Source: Pterois miles
Taxonomy: Eukaryota; Chordata; Actinopteri; Perciformes; Scorpaenidae
Direction: 5' to 3'
DNA length: 64,000 nucleotides
Assembly (NCBI GenBank): GCA_947000775.1
Contig: CAMQGK010000559.1
Location: 2,514,501 to 2,578,500, forward strand
In this document: positions 48,709 through 60,931 of the stretch, in pieces
How the letters are laid out: the number at the start of each line of letters is the position of its first letter
How positions within the stretch are numbered: position 1 is the stretch's first letter
Notes under the pieces: model-generated
The model's input: only the letters and a program-made list of their open reading frames with translations
What the model was told of the DNA's origin: nothing
Database searches by the model: none
Made by a program: the position numbers and the translations under genes

Positions 48709-49759
48709 ACTTATTACACAGCTACTTAAGAAATCAATTTGACACAAAAACGGTCCTCCAGAGTCCGACATCAGAACTGTGCCCATAGCAACAGTCTTTT
48801 ATACATAGCAACAGACTGCTATAAAGAAATAACATACTGCAGAATGCTGTGATTAACCAATCAGAATCAAGTATTCAACAATGTCACATAATAAAATGAA
48901 GTAATATATAAAAACACCTACATACAGTTTTGACCCAAATGCTTCGAAGCTTAGATGCTTCATCCGTTCATCCGTTAATAATTATCCGTTTAACCGATAA
49001 CCGACATTAAGAATCAAAAAGCGGCTCCACCTTAACAGACCACCTTAAGCGAGTCTGAGCTGTCCTGAGCTCTCTTGAGCTGTGAGGAGTTGTAGCATTT
49101 ATTCACTTTGTTTGAGGGACGGTTATTGTTTGCTTTTTTTCAGACAGCCATTGTTACGAAAGAAACCCCACAAAAAACTAATAACTTATAGACTATTTCT
49201 CACAGAAGCTTCGAAGTCCAAAAAATTACCCTAATACAGTTAGTTATAAACAAATTCACTGGAGAGACTCCAGTGAATTGAGGGAATAAGGGTAGTGAAA
49301 AAGGTCATAAACCAAAGTACTGAACATATGTAAACATCATCATGTGTCATTCCTGCTTGAATTTAAGCGATACTTGTAGTGATATCTTGTATTTGAGTTT
49401 TGGAAAACGGCTGTGAAATCAGCCCTCTCCTCTGCAGTCAGTCTGGATTCACGTCTATTCAACAAGTTAATTACTTTTATTACTTTGCCACCTTGGTACT
49501 GTTGACACACAAACCTGAACAGTACTGCATCATCTTCCCCTTTTTGTCTTTATTGCATCTTGTTTACTGGTATAAATATGTTGATTATATTCTGAGAACC
49601 TAATTTGCACTTGATTTATTATGTGATCTGTTTAATTTTATATTATACACAAACTTTTTGTTGGGGCTGCTCTCTTTCTCTCTCACTTTCTTTTTAGTTT
49701 TGCTTTGAGTCGTGCCGTCTTGCTTTTTCTGCTTGCTAGTTACAGTGTTTAAACCTTTA
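48709..49759. other. Partly repeat-like, otherwise unrecognised
   Basis: Positions 48709-48890 may belong to the palindromic element. No gene is recognised further right. Confidence 0.4.
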
Positions 49760-50010
49760 CATTTCCAACACTTGGGATTACAACCTTGGGGTGATTTCTG
49801 CTGGGACTCCTGTCAGCAGGGAGCTGTAGTTGTCTAGTGAGGAGATGGCAAGAGCTTGGACCAGGAACTGTGCTTTTGTGAGAAATGGATCGATAAATGT
49901 TGTACAGAGGAAATTGACAGGATGGCACTTTGGCTGTGATGTTGGTCTTATAAGGCAGCTGGCTGTCTGGAGTGTTACAGATTTTGGCAGTGAGGGAAGG
50001 GGAGGAAGGG
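49760..50010 (-). pseudogene. LINE reverse transcriptase C-terminal fragment
   Basis: The minus-strand translation contains FLVQALAISSLDNYSSLLTGVPAEITP (about 49790-49870). It resembles the stretch following the polymerase core in fish LINE proteins (LVQALVISRLDYCNxLLAGLP-like). Flanking frames are shifted and carry stops, and no catalytic motif is included. Only about 80 codons are traceable. A different LINE copy from 36886-38510; clade not determined. Confidence 0.5.
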
Positions 50011-50589
50011 ATAGATAATAAAAGAGGTCTTACACAGAAAGTATGTGCCGTGAAGGACAGCAACAGCAATGTTTATTGGAAGACTAGAGGGGAACCGGCT
50101 GGCATGAATCCATGTGCAGACATCATCCAGAGAAAAAGACATGTATGCCTTAACCTGCATGTCAGAGCCGGTGAAAGAAGGGAATACTTACTGTGATCAG
50201 AATCGCAACAGAGCATCAGAGGTAATGACAGATCTGTTTTTGCATAAAAAGGAGACATATTGGCTGAGTCTAGAGGGACTCCATCAGAGAGGTCCTGTGC
50301 TGTGGAAAGGCTCCCACTCTGTGTTAGCTGCAAGCAACAGCCCTCTCAACAGGAGGCAAACCTTAAGCATGAAGACCCTGGGACATCCTTGTTGCAGGAA
50401 ACGGGAGCATACCCTGTTGGATTACAGCCTGCAGTGTGGGATGAATACTAGGGAGGAGGATGAAGTAGCTCTGAGCTCGGCTCAATGGAGTCCCTCTGTG
50501 ACTTCCAGGAGTGCAGTCTTCATGGAATGAGCTGCCCTGAAGCCAGACAGCCGGAGCTCCAGAGAGTACAGGTCTTTATGTAAATAACA
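50011..50589. other. Unrecognised sequence
   Basis: A 138-codon plus-strand open frame (50114-50530) with mixed composition lies here. I see no domain, splice context or repetition to decide whether it is real. Confidence 0.4.
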
Positions 50590-51653
50590 GAGTCATAGGC
50601 TGTATCTGAAACCACATACTAGACAAGTACTGTGCACTGATATGGCAAATATGTAGCATGTAGTATGCAAAATCTACAATATGCCAAAAATACCTGGATC
50701 TCCAGTATGCATCGGGTCTGTCTACGTTGCTTTCTGTATCCCACAATGCAAAGCGCTGGAATGTTATAAGGCTACAGTCACAACAAGTGGCCATTTTTTT
50801 ATGGCTATTTCATCTTTAAATTCACTTCTGAAGATTTTTGTGGCGAGAAATCAACTGTGTCGATTTTGAACATTGTAAGTTTTATGATATTAGATGGTGA
50901 ATCGGCATTTGCTCCAACGTTTTTGGAGTTTCAAAGCTCCACAAATCCACAAAGCTCTCTCAAGGGATCAATCTCATAGACGAGAGGCTTTTATTTCCTT
51001 GTTAACGGATGGTTTGTTTAAATATCACAACACAAATCTCCATTATGAAATTAATGGGAATCTGTGTTTATCTGCCTTTTGGAGTTGAAAAGCTCCACAA
51101 CGCCCACAGGCGTAGCTCGCTTGAGAGCCAGCCTCTGACGCTCACAGACCGGCTGCAGAGCAGCAGAGTGGCGAGGGAAAGCGCTGCCTCTGACGGGGCA
51201 AAGAGATCCCTGCTGAGACAAATTGACTCTTTTTATCATTTCTCTAATATTTGTTGGGATATCATTTCACTGTTTTGTTGCTGTATCTGAAAAAGCAGTT
51301 TGAGTAAATTTTGTCGAGCAATGTTTTATTTTTACCGTCTCCCCTCGTTGATGATGCTGTTTGTTTTACTTCACCATGAGCCGTTAGAATAAATAGTTTA
51401 AGGGATGGTGGGGCTGAACCTGCAGTATCTTAGAAAGCAAACAAACATTGGTCGCAATAAGTTGCATTGTTTGATAATGCAATAGTGGTATGAGTTTGTT
51501 GTCCTGGGCTTTAGGAGCTTGTTTAAAGGCTAAACCCTGACTTAGCATACTACAAAATAAATCGCTTTAACCGCTTCGTACTGCATAATACCGAGGAACA
51601 CAGTGTGCATCAGATGCTTTCGTTGGTAGTATGCAGTTGGCGGTTTTGAATGC
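50590..51653. mobile_element. DNA-transposon-like repeat (AGTATGC family)
   Basis: The left end TAGGCTGTATCTGAAACCACATACTAG and right end GGTAGTATGCAGTTGGCGGTTTTGAATGCAGTC are imperfect inverted repeats. Landmarks such as CTGTCTACGTTGCTTTCTGTATCCCACAATGCA are known to me from a common fish repeat. No transposase frame. Its right end lies against the target duplication of the 51662-52241 element. Confidence 0.5.
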
Positions 51654-52249
51654 AGTCATAGTAGGGCTGCACGATTATGGCCAAAATAATTATCACGATA
51701 TCATGATTAGTCACTGATTTTAGCAAAAACATGTTTTATTGCACTTTCACATTAAAATAAAGAGCACTGCTTTCACTTACTATACATTTCTGTTAATGTA
51801 CAAATTAAGGCTGCACCATGAAAAACTGACATTGCAATATACTGTATTTTTTATGTTATTTACATTGCAGTATGAAAAAATACAGGAATATTCACCCTAC
51901 CCCTTTATTAACTACATTTTCAAGTTAAATGCATTGATCTGGGGCACTTTGAGAGCAAAATTAGCAACATAAAGAGGACAGATATACAATTTTATGCTCG
52001 TAATTTAATCATAAACACATTGGTTGTCTAGATAATATCTATACCCAAAAGTGAAGCCAAAACATCTGGATGACCAGCTGGTGGCTAGCTGTTAGTTTAG
52101 TGCTTGATTTGATGTGCAGTGGATTTATCTATGATCAGAATGCACATTTTAAACGTCAGTATCTCAGGCGATCATGTTCATTTAATTGTGGGAAGCCAAA
52201 ATTGTGATCCCGATTAATATTTGACTAATTGTGCAGCCCTAAGTCATAG
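51654..52249. mobile_element. hAT-like non-autonomous element with perfect 8-bp target duplication
   Basis: The element is 51662-52241 (580 bp). The ends are TAGGGCTGCACGATTA and TAATTGTGCAGCCCTA, near-perfect inverted termini of 16 bp. AGTCATAG flanks both sides (51654-51661 and 52242-52249). It carries no transposase frame. An internal AAGGCTGCACCATG near 51808 repeats the terminal motif, perhaps a scar of a second copy. Terminus type and duplication length fit the hAT superfamily. Confidence 0.9.
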
Positions 52250-53442
52250 TCAACAATAAAAGCAATACTAACTAAAAGTCAGAGATGGTGAATCCAGTAC
52301 ATCCATCCTCTTTCGTTGTCTTTTAACATACCTGCACTCCTCAAAGCTTTGAATTTAATACTGCTGCTCTGTCTTAGTCAATTAGGCAACTAATCTGTCG
52401 TAAGGGTATTAATTGGTCTGTTAATCTTTTTTTATGGTCTGTTTTATGGGGAATGAGCTATTAGTCATTAGTGGAAAATGATAGTCACATCTCTAGTGTC
52501 TCAATAATATTCACTAATATGCTCTGCTCTTTAATAACCCCTAGTTTTTACAGTAATTACGATAGTAGAAGCAATTTTAGAGATTTCTTCAATTAAATCA
52601 AGAAATCAATTAGTCAAAGTAATCTAATGAACATTTGTTGGCTCAAAACTTCTTTTGCTAAGGACCGGCTTAAAGTTTAACCAACTCACGACAGCATCTC
52701 TTTTATCGCCCTGGGGATAGGAATGAAATTTTTTGCCGTGATGCCTCATTACTTGGGTTTGGGCGTGACACATTTTACATGGCTGCTAATGAGGAATGAT
52801 AAGGGGTTTAGATCCATGCTGTGCAGGCTGTTTGTGTGTATGGTTGTTTGTGATTGCAGTTGAGACAGGATGTGCGCATGTGCATGCAGGCATGTGAGCG
52901 TCTGTGTATGCGTGTAACAAAGTTTTCATGGATGGGTCTGCGAGCTGAGGTCTGCCCTTATGGCTACCTCAGCTGGAGATAAGTCATTAATAGGCCTGTT
53001 ATGGGAGGTCAGCGAGGTTCTCCACACACCACATTACCTGCTAGAGGCTGCACATTACCCATAGCTTACAGAGGGCCACAGGTTAATACCATGAAATAGA
53101 GACTGAAATTTAGAGGCAGCTTAGTGGGTACACACTAATGTGTTAACCCCTGCAGAGTGTGGTAATTATTTAATGTAATGTTTTAGTTGTGGTCATTGTG
53201 TCAAGTCAAGGAAAGGAGGAGGGTACTGTACATGTCAATAATGGACTGGAGATCAGTAAGAACAATGTCGCTTCTAGTTAATAAATTGTCACTGATATTG
53301 ACTGACTACAACAGTGCTGCGACGTCACTCAGATGGAAATGTCAATTTGCTTACATTGCAATAAACTGTAATATGCTTGACGCAGTGGTGTTACTGGTGT
53401 TACATGGTGGTCAGGCACACACCGATAACATTATGTACCCTC
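52250..53442. other. Unrecognised sequence
   Basis: No gene recognised. Confidence 0.45.
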
Positions 53443-53486
53443 CATTGCTATCGCCATTGTTATTGCCATCGTCATTGCCATTGTTT
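53443..53486. repeat. Imperfect hexamer repeat
   Basis: Successive CCATTG, CTATCG, CCATTG, TTATTG, CCATCG, TCATTG, CCATTG units. Confidence 0.8.
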
Positions 53487-53619
53487 TGCTTTTTTTTATT
53501 TTTACAAAAATAAAACCCATTTAGTTCACTTTGGCATATCAGCGCCGTGTTATGAACAGCTCAGAGGAGCAGGAGTCAGATTTCACACATGGGACAGTAG
53601 AGAGTTCACAGGCCGAGAG

Positions 53620-53748
53620 ATGGCAGAGGATTTAGTGTCGAAGCGAAAAGCGAAAGCACATATTTGCCAATATTTCAGATTTAAACCCAATACTGTAAGG
53701 GAACGGAGCGGTCACAGTCGCTGTGCGCGGCACAGCGGTGCCAGGTAG
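53620..53748 (+). pseudogene. hAT transposase N-terminal fragment (BED-finger type)
   Basis: A 42-codon frame starting MAEDLVSKRKAKAHICQYF, then FKPN. It resembles the first 25 residues of fish BED-finger hAT transposases, where an aromatic YF pair starts the zinc finger. Homology ends before the zinc-binding cysteines, and stops follow at 53746. The downstream CACATCCCTAAA (about 53783-53794) looks like an element end. I infer a non-autonomous derivative that kept the first codons of its parent's transposase. No DNA-binding or catalytic domain remains. The match is short, so confidence is moderate. Confidence 0.4.
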
Positions 53749-53794
53749 ACCCTACGGCCCCTGGGAAAATTTCTTCACTGTCACATCCCTAAAC

Positions 53795-56700
53795 TGTAAT
53801 AAACAATAGCCTTTTAAAAACATCAGCAAGGAGGTGTTTCAAGTCTAATTTGTGGTTGCGTATAAGGCCGTCGCAGTGAAGGATTTTCACAGCAGTGATA
53901 ATGATTGGCTCAAAAGTGCGATATCCGGTTTTAGTGCAATTTTTTTCTGCAAATGACTTTCATTTATCCTGATTTTAATACTGCTGTATTGTTAGGCTAT
54001 TATTAAGTATATTGTTGTTTTTTCAATAACAAGTTACTAATTAATACGACTGTGAAATGCAGAACACAAAAAAGCAATGAGGCACACATTTTTTTTTTTT
54101 GAGTACACTTTGGTTAGGACTGAAACACATATATGGAGACAGGACGGACACGTCGGCCTGTACGTATTCATAAGTCCTCCACTGTTGTTGTGCACTTGTA
54201 GCCTACATGTATGTGACAGTTGGTTGTTGTGGTATTTGTCCCGCCCCTCCTTCATTGTGATTGGCTGGATAAAAACAGCAACATGAACATTTTTCAGCTA
54301 ACAAAAAAAGCACCAAACGTGCATGTAGAATACCTCATCACGATGCTGCAGTGATGCTCCCATTGTGAAGAATTAAAAAGATAAAAGATGTGAACAGCAG
54401 TTGTGGCTATTACTTGTCATCCCCTGCAGTTGACTTGTCAATAGTTTTTCTAGTATTGCAATATTGTGGTTATAACGACAGCCATAGTGGCTATTTGAGT
54501 GTTGTTTTCAGGGCATGTACCAGTACGTATTGTTATACTATGTGCATAACATTATACCAGTTATAAACAACATGTCACTAGTTTATCACTGACAGATAGT
54601 ATAATTCCCATTGGCAGGTGGCATTTTAAACTGGTATGCTGCTGGAAGATGATCTGTGAAGGCAGTTGTTTCTCTGATGTGTATTCAGCTCAGGTGATCT
54701 TATGAAAAACTGATAGTTTCAGTGTTGTATGTCCATCCGAAAAAAAAAAAAAAAAAATAGGCTGTAAGTTGCAAAGTTGTGCCAGTGGTGTTGTAGAACA
54801 AGCAGCAATTGTTACTCATATTTTGCATGCATTCATTTATTTTTAGATTTCAGACATTGTTTGTTAGACATTAATTAACAAAAAGCTTAAAATGATCTTT
54901 AAACATTCAAATTAATTATCATGATTTCTTGCAGATGCTACTAATCATGATATGAAAACACATTAAGCTGCTTTATCTTTGAGTTGTAATCATCAAAGTG
55001 TTTGTCAGTCAGGGCACTGGGGCTTGAAGTTGTTAATATCAAAATTATGAAATGTTCTGTATCAAAAAATGGACAGAATCGCTATATACTGTATGCTCAC
55101 TTATAAGCAATTCATACCAACAGTCCTTGCAACAACAAAGCCAAATTATTTATTGATTTTAGGTCTACTGCCACTTTTAAAACTCATGGGTAACAACCAT
55201 TTTATGGCTGTGGAAACATTTCTCCTGGGACAGCAGCACTCAGGCCTTCCCAGTACAGGCTTAGCCCCTTAAATCTATATCTTAGATGACGCCCCTGGTT
55301 GAAATTATTACCCGTCTAAAGCAACAGCACGCTGTCTGTTGGTCTGCTGTATCAAATCTACGAGTGTGTGGGTTTGTGCATGTGTCAGGTAGCCTTACTG
55401 TATCCCCCACAATGCTTCTCTAGCAATAGCAAGCGAGATAGCTCACTTGTGTCTAATGTTTTTAATTAACTTCAAGGTTGAACGTGTGAAATTTAATATG
55501 GGAAATTAAAAGATGTTAATTTCCTGCTTTGGAGCCAGTGTGCTGGCATGAATAAACTACATTAAATCAGAGCGCTGGTCGCAGAGCTTAACGCTCCTGA
55601 GAAAGGAACTCATGTTCTCATGAAACAGTGAGGGTGGGAGGTAAAAGAATGGAATATACAATCGGCAATTAGTACCGCTTGTCTTTTGATTGGCTCCACT
55701 GGCAGCTCTCTATCTTTATAAAACCGCATGGGCTGAACGGTATAATAAAGTAGTTACGAAAGAAGGAAGGGAGGCAAATTAGTGGAATTAAAGTTGAAAA
55801 AAAAAACCCAGCTCTGAGCAATCATGTTTGTGGTCTTTCATGTGTTCGATTCTGTGCAATTCTCTACATATGTATAGGTGCAAAATTATATGCTAGAAAC
55901 TACAAGATATACAGCTCGGTAACACATTCTCAAATCAGATTTGTTTTCCTTCCATCTTCTATGGGTTTTGTGTGTGTGCAGTGAAAACACAAATACTCAC
56001 AGATAAATGCAAACGTGTTCAAACAAAATTAATTGTTCATACAGCTGCAATTTCACATCCTAACAATTTCTAATAAAAGGCTAAAAACAGTGGCAGTTCT
56101 ATCAGTGGAACATGTTCTGCACGGTGGCTTTTCACTTAATTGGCTATGCCTGAAAAATTACACAACTTCCACCTAGAGAACATTGCTGCAGATATCGCAT
56201 TATGTGTGAAATATGAAATACAGGCAATAGAAAATTTCCCTGTTACGCCAGCATTAGGAGCGTCTCCATGGGTGACTTTACAGTGTTGCTATCTGATAAG
56301 CCAGCCATAGCGCTGTCCTAATTTCTCTAATTGGATGCCGGTAAAATAACAATCAAGAGAAATGGTGTGTAATATACACTCGCCAAGCCCAGTGCATATT
56401 ATGGGCTGCACTCCTCCGAGACTTTATTAGGGATCCAATACAAGCTATCACTGTGGGAGTTAGCTTCTGATAGTAAAGAATGGTTTCTAATCAACCAATA
56501 GGCATCTGTAAGGGACCGCTCTGGCGCAGGATTACACAATCTGGTGTGATTACACCTCCTTTCTCTGTCAAGATAATGAACGTACTTTATCAGCCCCAGG
56601 AAATGATAAACTCTGGTAGATGGAGCACATATTGGGTCTGTGTGCTTGTGTGTATTTCATCATGTACTGTGCATGTGTGTTTTTCTTGGGTGCTGTTCAA

Positions 56701-56852
56701 TATATGTAGTAGAGCTCGGAGTCAGGGCTAGCGTGCACCTCAAACAGATGAACTTTCATTCTGAGGTTGATCTGTCCCATGATAGATTCACTAGAGCCAT
56801 CAACATGGTACCGGCGTTGCAGTTTATGCCGACGTGTGTCTGAGTGTATGTG
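53795..56852. other. Mostly unrecognised sequence
   Basis: No gene recognised over 3 kb. Homopolymers: T near 54088-54099 and A near 54740-54756. 55560-56560 has mixed, non-repetitive composition and is the best candidate for single-copy DNA in the right half. Confidence 0.4.
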
Positions 56853-57513
56853 AGCAATTAATTGCATGATTGTCCATGATTAGTTCTGATTAATCGTAAA
56901 TCAATCGTACATTTTGTATCTTTACAAAATGTATCTTAGTCGGCGATTTGTCAAGGTTTTAATACTTATCAACATGGGAATGGACGAATATGCTGCTTTA
57001 TACAAATGTATGTATATATTTGTTATTGTAAATCAATAAAAAATGACTAATGACAAATATTGTCCAGAAACCCTCAAAGACACTGCATTTAGCATAAAAA
57101 ATATGCTCATAACATAACATGGCAAACTCAAGTCCAACAGGCAACAACAGCTGTCAGTGTCAGTGTGCTGACTTGACTATGACTTGCCCCAAACTGCATG
57201 TGATTATCATAAAGTGGGCATGTCTGTAAAGGGGAGACTCGTGGGTACCCAGAGAACCCGTTTGACCTCTTCGAAAATGGCCATCCCTCACCAAAATTTA
57301 GCGCAAACTTGGAGCATTTAATCTCTTTAGCAACAAGCTAGCTATGTTGCCATGGTTGGTACCAATGGATTCCTCAGGTTTTCTAGTTTCTTCACTGTAG
57401 CTTTAAAACTCCGACCGGTACGACCTCAGAAAGGTCGATTGTTTTAATGCGTTAATGAAATTAGTGGCATTAAAAGATTTTATGGTAACTTGTTATTATC
57501 GCGTTAACTCTGA
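56853..57513 (+). mobile_element. hAT-like element, right-complete copy of the 618-bp family
   Basis: Collinear with 11952-12313, and with the reverse of 30110-30727. Shared features include GCATGATTGTCC, ACTTATCAACATGGGAATGG, TGTCCAGAAACCCTCA, GGCAACAACAGCTGTCAG, CTTGCCCCAAACTGCATGTG and GTTATTATCGCGTTAACTCTGAC at the right. The outermost bases of both termini are missing or mutated, and no target duplication is visible. Confidence 0.75.
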
Positions 57514-57916
57514 CTCAACGCAATGATGCAAAACATAAAGAGTGTATGTGCTGGTATGTGGAAGGTTTAGTGTCACGTCAGTTACTGTTCTTCTACAGGA
57601 TGTAAGCTCTATCCATCCATCTACTACATTATGGTGACAGGATACAGCTCATACCCAGGACAGCCATCTGCAGACTGTGTTACCTGATAGACAGGAGGAG
57701 TGACAGCGACAGAGAAAATGACACTCATCATCATTCATGTAAGAATAATGTAGCACTGCAGAGATAAATAGATGTAAACAAAGGTAAACATGCTTCTCTA
57801 ATTTTGCATGATTTTTATATAGCCTGCAGTGTGTGTCTGTGTGAATGTATCGGTTGTATTTTAGCAGTTGTGTGTACACACTTGTGCACCAGTTTTGCTG
57901 TGCGTGGTGTATGCTA
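57514..57916. other. Unrecognised sequence
   Basis: Nothing recognised. Confidence 0.45.
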
Positions 57917-57917
57917 T

Positions 57918-57966
<49 letters not shown>

Positions 57967-57969
57967 GTG
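57917..57969. repeat. (GT)n microsatellite
   Basis: GT run of about 20 units, degenerating to GGGTGGGTGTGTGG at the right. Confidence 0.96.
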
Positions 57970-58164
57970 GTTTCCCCATGGGGGATTTTGCCCTGTTTTG
58001 TCCCCACCGGTGGAGGCCCTTCCCCGAGGAGCGTTGCATTCCCAATGTTGCTCCGTGTTGATGGATGGAGTTCCAGAAAAGGGGAAAAAGGCCAACAATT
58101 GAGGAGAGTAGAAACACATTCATTTGGGTTTTTCAGGCTGTTTCATCACTATCATTTAGTCTAC
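57970..58164. other. Unrecognised sequence
   Basis: Nothing recognised. Confidence 0.45.
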
Positions 58165-58506
58165 AGTCGGGCTAGACTGATAAATTATCCAGGCTGATAC
58201 ATCGGCCGATATCATCTTATTGCAGATACGTAAGAAGAACTTGCGGAGTAGAAATGCCAAACTATTTTAAAGGAAATTTAGAAAAAATTTAGAAACAGTG
58301 TCACATACTGTAGTTTGTCCACCAGAAAGCACAGATGTGTTGATTTTTTACATTGTATAATGGCCAGATAAGTAGGTCACAAGATTGTTAGATGTAATGT
58401 AGAAGTAAAATAACTATTTGCCAATATGTCATCATTAAGATCAAATAGTCTCAAATAACAATATCGGTATTGACCTCAAAAATCCACTATTGTCAGGCTG
58501 TAGTCT
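58165..58506. mobile_element. Non-autonomous TIR element (CGGCCGATA type)
   Basis: The left part carries CAGTCGGGCTAGACTGAT and ACATCGGCCGATATC. The right part carries CAATATCGGTATTGACC and CTATTGTCAGGCTGTAGT. The ends are approximate inverted repeats. Related in style to 59702-60115 but not an obvious copy of it. Confidence 0.45.
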
Positions 58507-59204
58507 ACATTACTGATCATGACAAAGTAATGGCCTTTACAAACTGGGGGTGTGACGAATAAACAGCACAAAAAATGTGAAATACTTGCCTCCAAATATT
58601 ATATGTGTAGGGCTCTTATTGTGAAAGGTAAGAACGGAAGGAACGTCTCTGCCAGCTTCCTGCTGGCTGTACGGCTGTAATAATGAATATATTGGCTGTA
58701 ATTCATCACTTTTGTTATCTTATAATACCTATGGGCTGTGAGCTGTAAGCCTGAACCGTGGTGGATGTATTAACGCCTCTGTTCCCAAACAACCAGCTAT
58801 CGGCCAGTAGCTAGTAGTGCTAGTAGCATGAGATAAACAGAATTTAATGTAGCTGAAGGCTATTTACTAACACGAAGACAAAAACACAGGAAACAACCTC
58901 TTCTACACCTGTGGTCTGTGGTTTATTGTACATCAGTTTTCAAGGTCCCGGACGAGTCATCAGTCATGAAAGTTTTAGATTACTCTCAAAATCTGTGTGC
59001 TGGATTTTTATTATTTAGCATTTTTAACTTCCATTTACTCCATTGCTCATTTTATGCTCTTCTGGGAGGCAGTTTCATAAATAAATAAGTAAATAGTTGT
59101 AACAGTATGCATATTTATAATATTTTTATTGTTCAACACAGGCCATTTTGGTAGAGACATTAAAATTATGTCAGTAAAATAGAAATAATTTTTAATTTAA
59201 CCTT
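58507..59204. other. Unrecognised sequence
   Basis: No gene recognised. AT-rich from 58990. Confidence 0.45.
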
Positions 59205-60931
59205 TGGTTTAATAACTGGTTGACCCCTCTTTGGCAGCAGTAACCTCAACCAAACGTTTCCTGTAGTTGCAGATCAGACCTGCACAACGGTCAGGAGGAG
59301 TTTAGGACCATTCCTCTTCACAAAACTGGTTCAGTTCAGCAATAATCTAGGGATGTCTGGTGTGAATCTCTCTCTTGAGGTCCTGCCACAGCATCTCAGT
59401 CTGGTTGAGGTCAGGACTCTGACTGGGCCGCTCCAGAAGGCCTATTTTCTTCTGTTGAAGCCGTTCTGTTGTTGTTAACGTCAATGCTTTGGGTTATTGT
59501 CCTGTTGCATCACTCATACTCTGTTGAGCTTCAGTTGGCGGACAGATGGTCTTAAGTTTTCCTGCAAAATGTCTTGATAAAATTGGGAATTCATCCGTCG
59601 ATGACAACCATCCATCCAGGCCCTGAGGCAGCAAAGCAGCCCCAAACCATGATGCCCCTCCACCATATTTCACAGATGGGATGAGGTTTTGATGTTGGTG
59701 TTAGAGGTTGACTGATTAATCGGGCCGACTATTTGACTGGTATCGGCCGATGTCTGAGCATATTAAACCGATTATCAAGTTGGTGCATAAATGCTGCTAA
59801 GTGCACTAAAACTTTATTTTTTCATCCAAAAGTTTATTTGACAAAGTATATTTTTTTTGATTACCTGTTTCATGTATTCAATATTTAGATTATACTTTAT
59901 CTTTATTTAAAATACATAAGTGCACTGCAGTGCAGACACAGAATGTAGATTGTTTACTGAAGTTGAGAAATTTTGTGTATCATTTGTTGGAGGAAAAAAA
60001 AAAAATCACCCAAACATATGAAAAAAAAAACTGTCATCATATATCAGCCATTTGCTATCCTGATTCTCCAATAAATTGGCATCGGCCATAAAAAGCCCAG
60101 ATCGGTTGACCTCTAGTTGGTGTGCAGTGCCTTTTTTTTTCTGCATGCATAGCGTTGTGTGTATATTATTTATTATATTGTGTATATTTTTTTGGACAGT
60201 AGTGGCTTCCTCTGTGGTGTCCTCCCATGAACTCCATTCTTCTTTAATGTTTTGCTTATTGTAGATTTGTCTACAAAAATGTTAGCATGTGCCAGAGATT
60301 TCTGTAAGTCTTTAGCTGACATTCTTCGTCACCTCATTGATCATTCAGCGCTGTGCTCTAGAGGTCATCTTTACAGGATGACCACGCCTAGGGAGAGTAG
60401 CAACAGTACTGAACTTTCTCCGTTTGTAGACACTCTGTCTTACTGTGGACATGTGAACATCAAGGCGTTTAGAGGTACTTTTGTAATCCTTTCCAGCTTC
60501 ATATAAGTAAACAATTCCTGATCGTCGGTTTTCTGAGAGCTCTTTTGTGGGAGATATGGTTCACATCAGGCAATGCTTCTTGACAACAGCTAACTGTGTT
60601 TTTTATATGACAGGGCAGCTTTAACCAAGAACCTCCAATTGACACATTGATTGGACTCCAGGTTGGCTGACTCCTGGCTCCAATTAGCTCTTTGAGATGT
60701 CATTAGCCTCGGGGTTCACATACTTTTTCTACCCTGCACTGTGAATGTGTACATGTTGTGTTCAATAAAAACATGAAAACATATATATTTTTTGTGTGGT
60801 ATTACTTTAAGCAGACTGTGTTTGTCTATTGTTGTGACTCAGATGAAGATCAGAACACATTTTATGACCAATTTATGCAGAAGTCCAAGTAATCCCAAAG
60901 GGTTCACATACTTTTTTTTTTTTGCAGCTGT
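59205..60931 (-). pseudogene. Tc1/mariner element with broken transposase, split by a nested insertion
   Basis: A degenerate Tc1-type element on the minus strand. The catalytic half of its transposase (a DDE enzyme that cuts and pastes the element) is recognisable as QDNNPKH at 59484-59504 and PSQSPDLNQTEMLW at about 59386-59429. These are the second Asp and final Glu blocks, now separated by stops and a frameshift. The N-terminal half lies to the right (about 60230-60520) in several frames. The outer sequence GGGTTCACATAC at 60900-60911 repeats near 60713-60722 as GGGTTCACATAC. An AATAAA at about 60765-60770 and poly(T/A) patches lie near the right end. A 414-bp element splits it at 59702-60115. 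It is not able to encode a working enzyme. Confidence 0.85.
59694..60123. mobile_element. hAT-like element nested in Tc1, with perfect 8-bp target duplication
   Basis: The element is 59702-60115 (414 bp). Ends are TAGAGGTTGACTGAT and ATCGGTTGACCTCTA, inverted over 15 bp with two mismatches. GTTGGTGT flanks both sides (59694-59701 and 60116-60123). The interior carries CGGGCCGACTATTTGACTGG, GGTATCGGCCGATG and GGCATCGGCCAT. Removing one duplication copy rejoins the Tc1 sequence smoothly (TTTTGATGTTGGTGTGCAGT), confirming insertion into Tc1. No transposase frame. Confidence 0.92.

Noticed and set aside
50114..50530. 138-codon plus-strand open frame
   Set aside because: Mixed composition but no known domain, no splice context and no second copy. 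Not enough to call a gene or exon.
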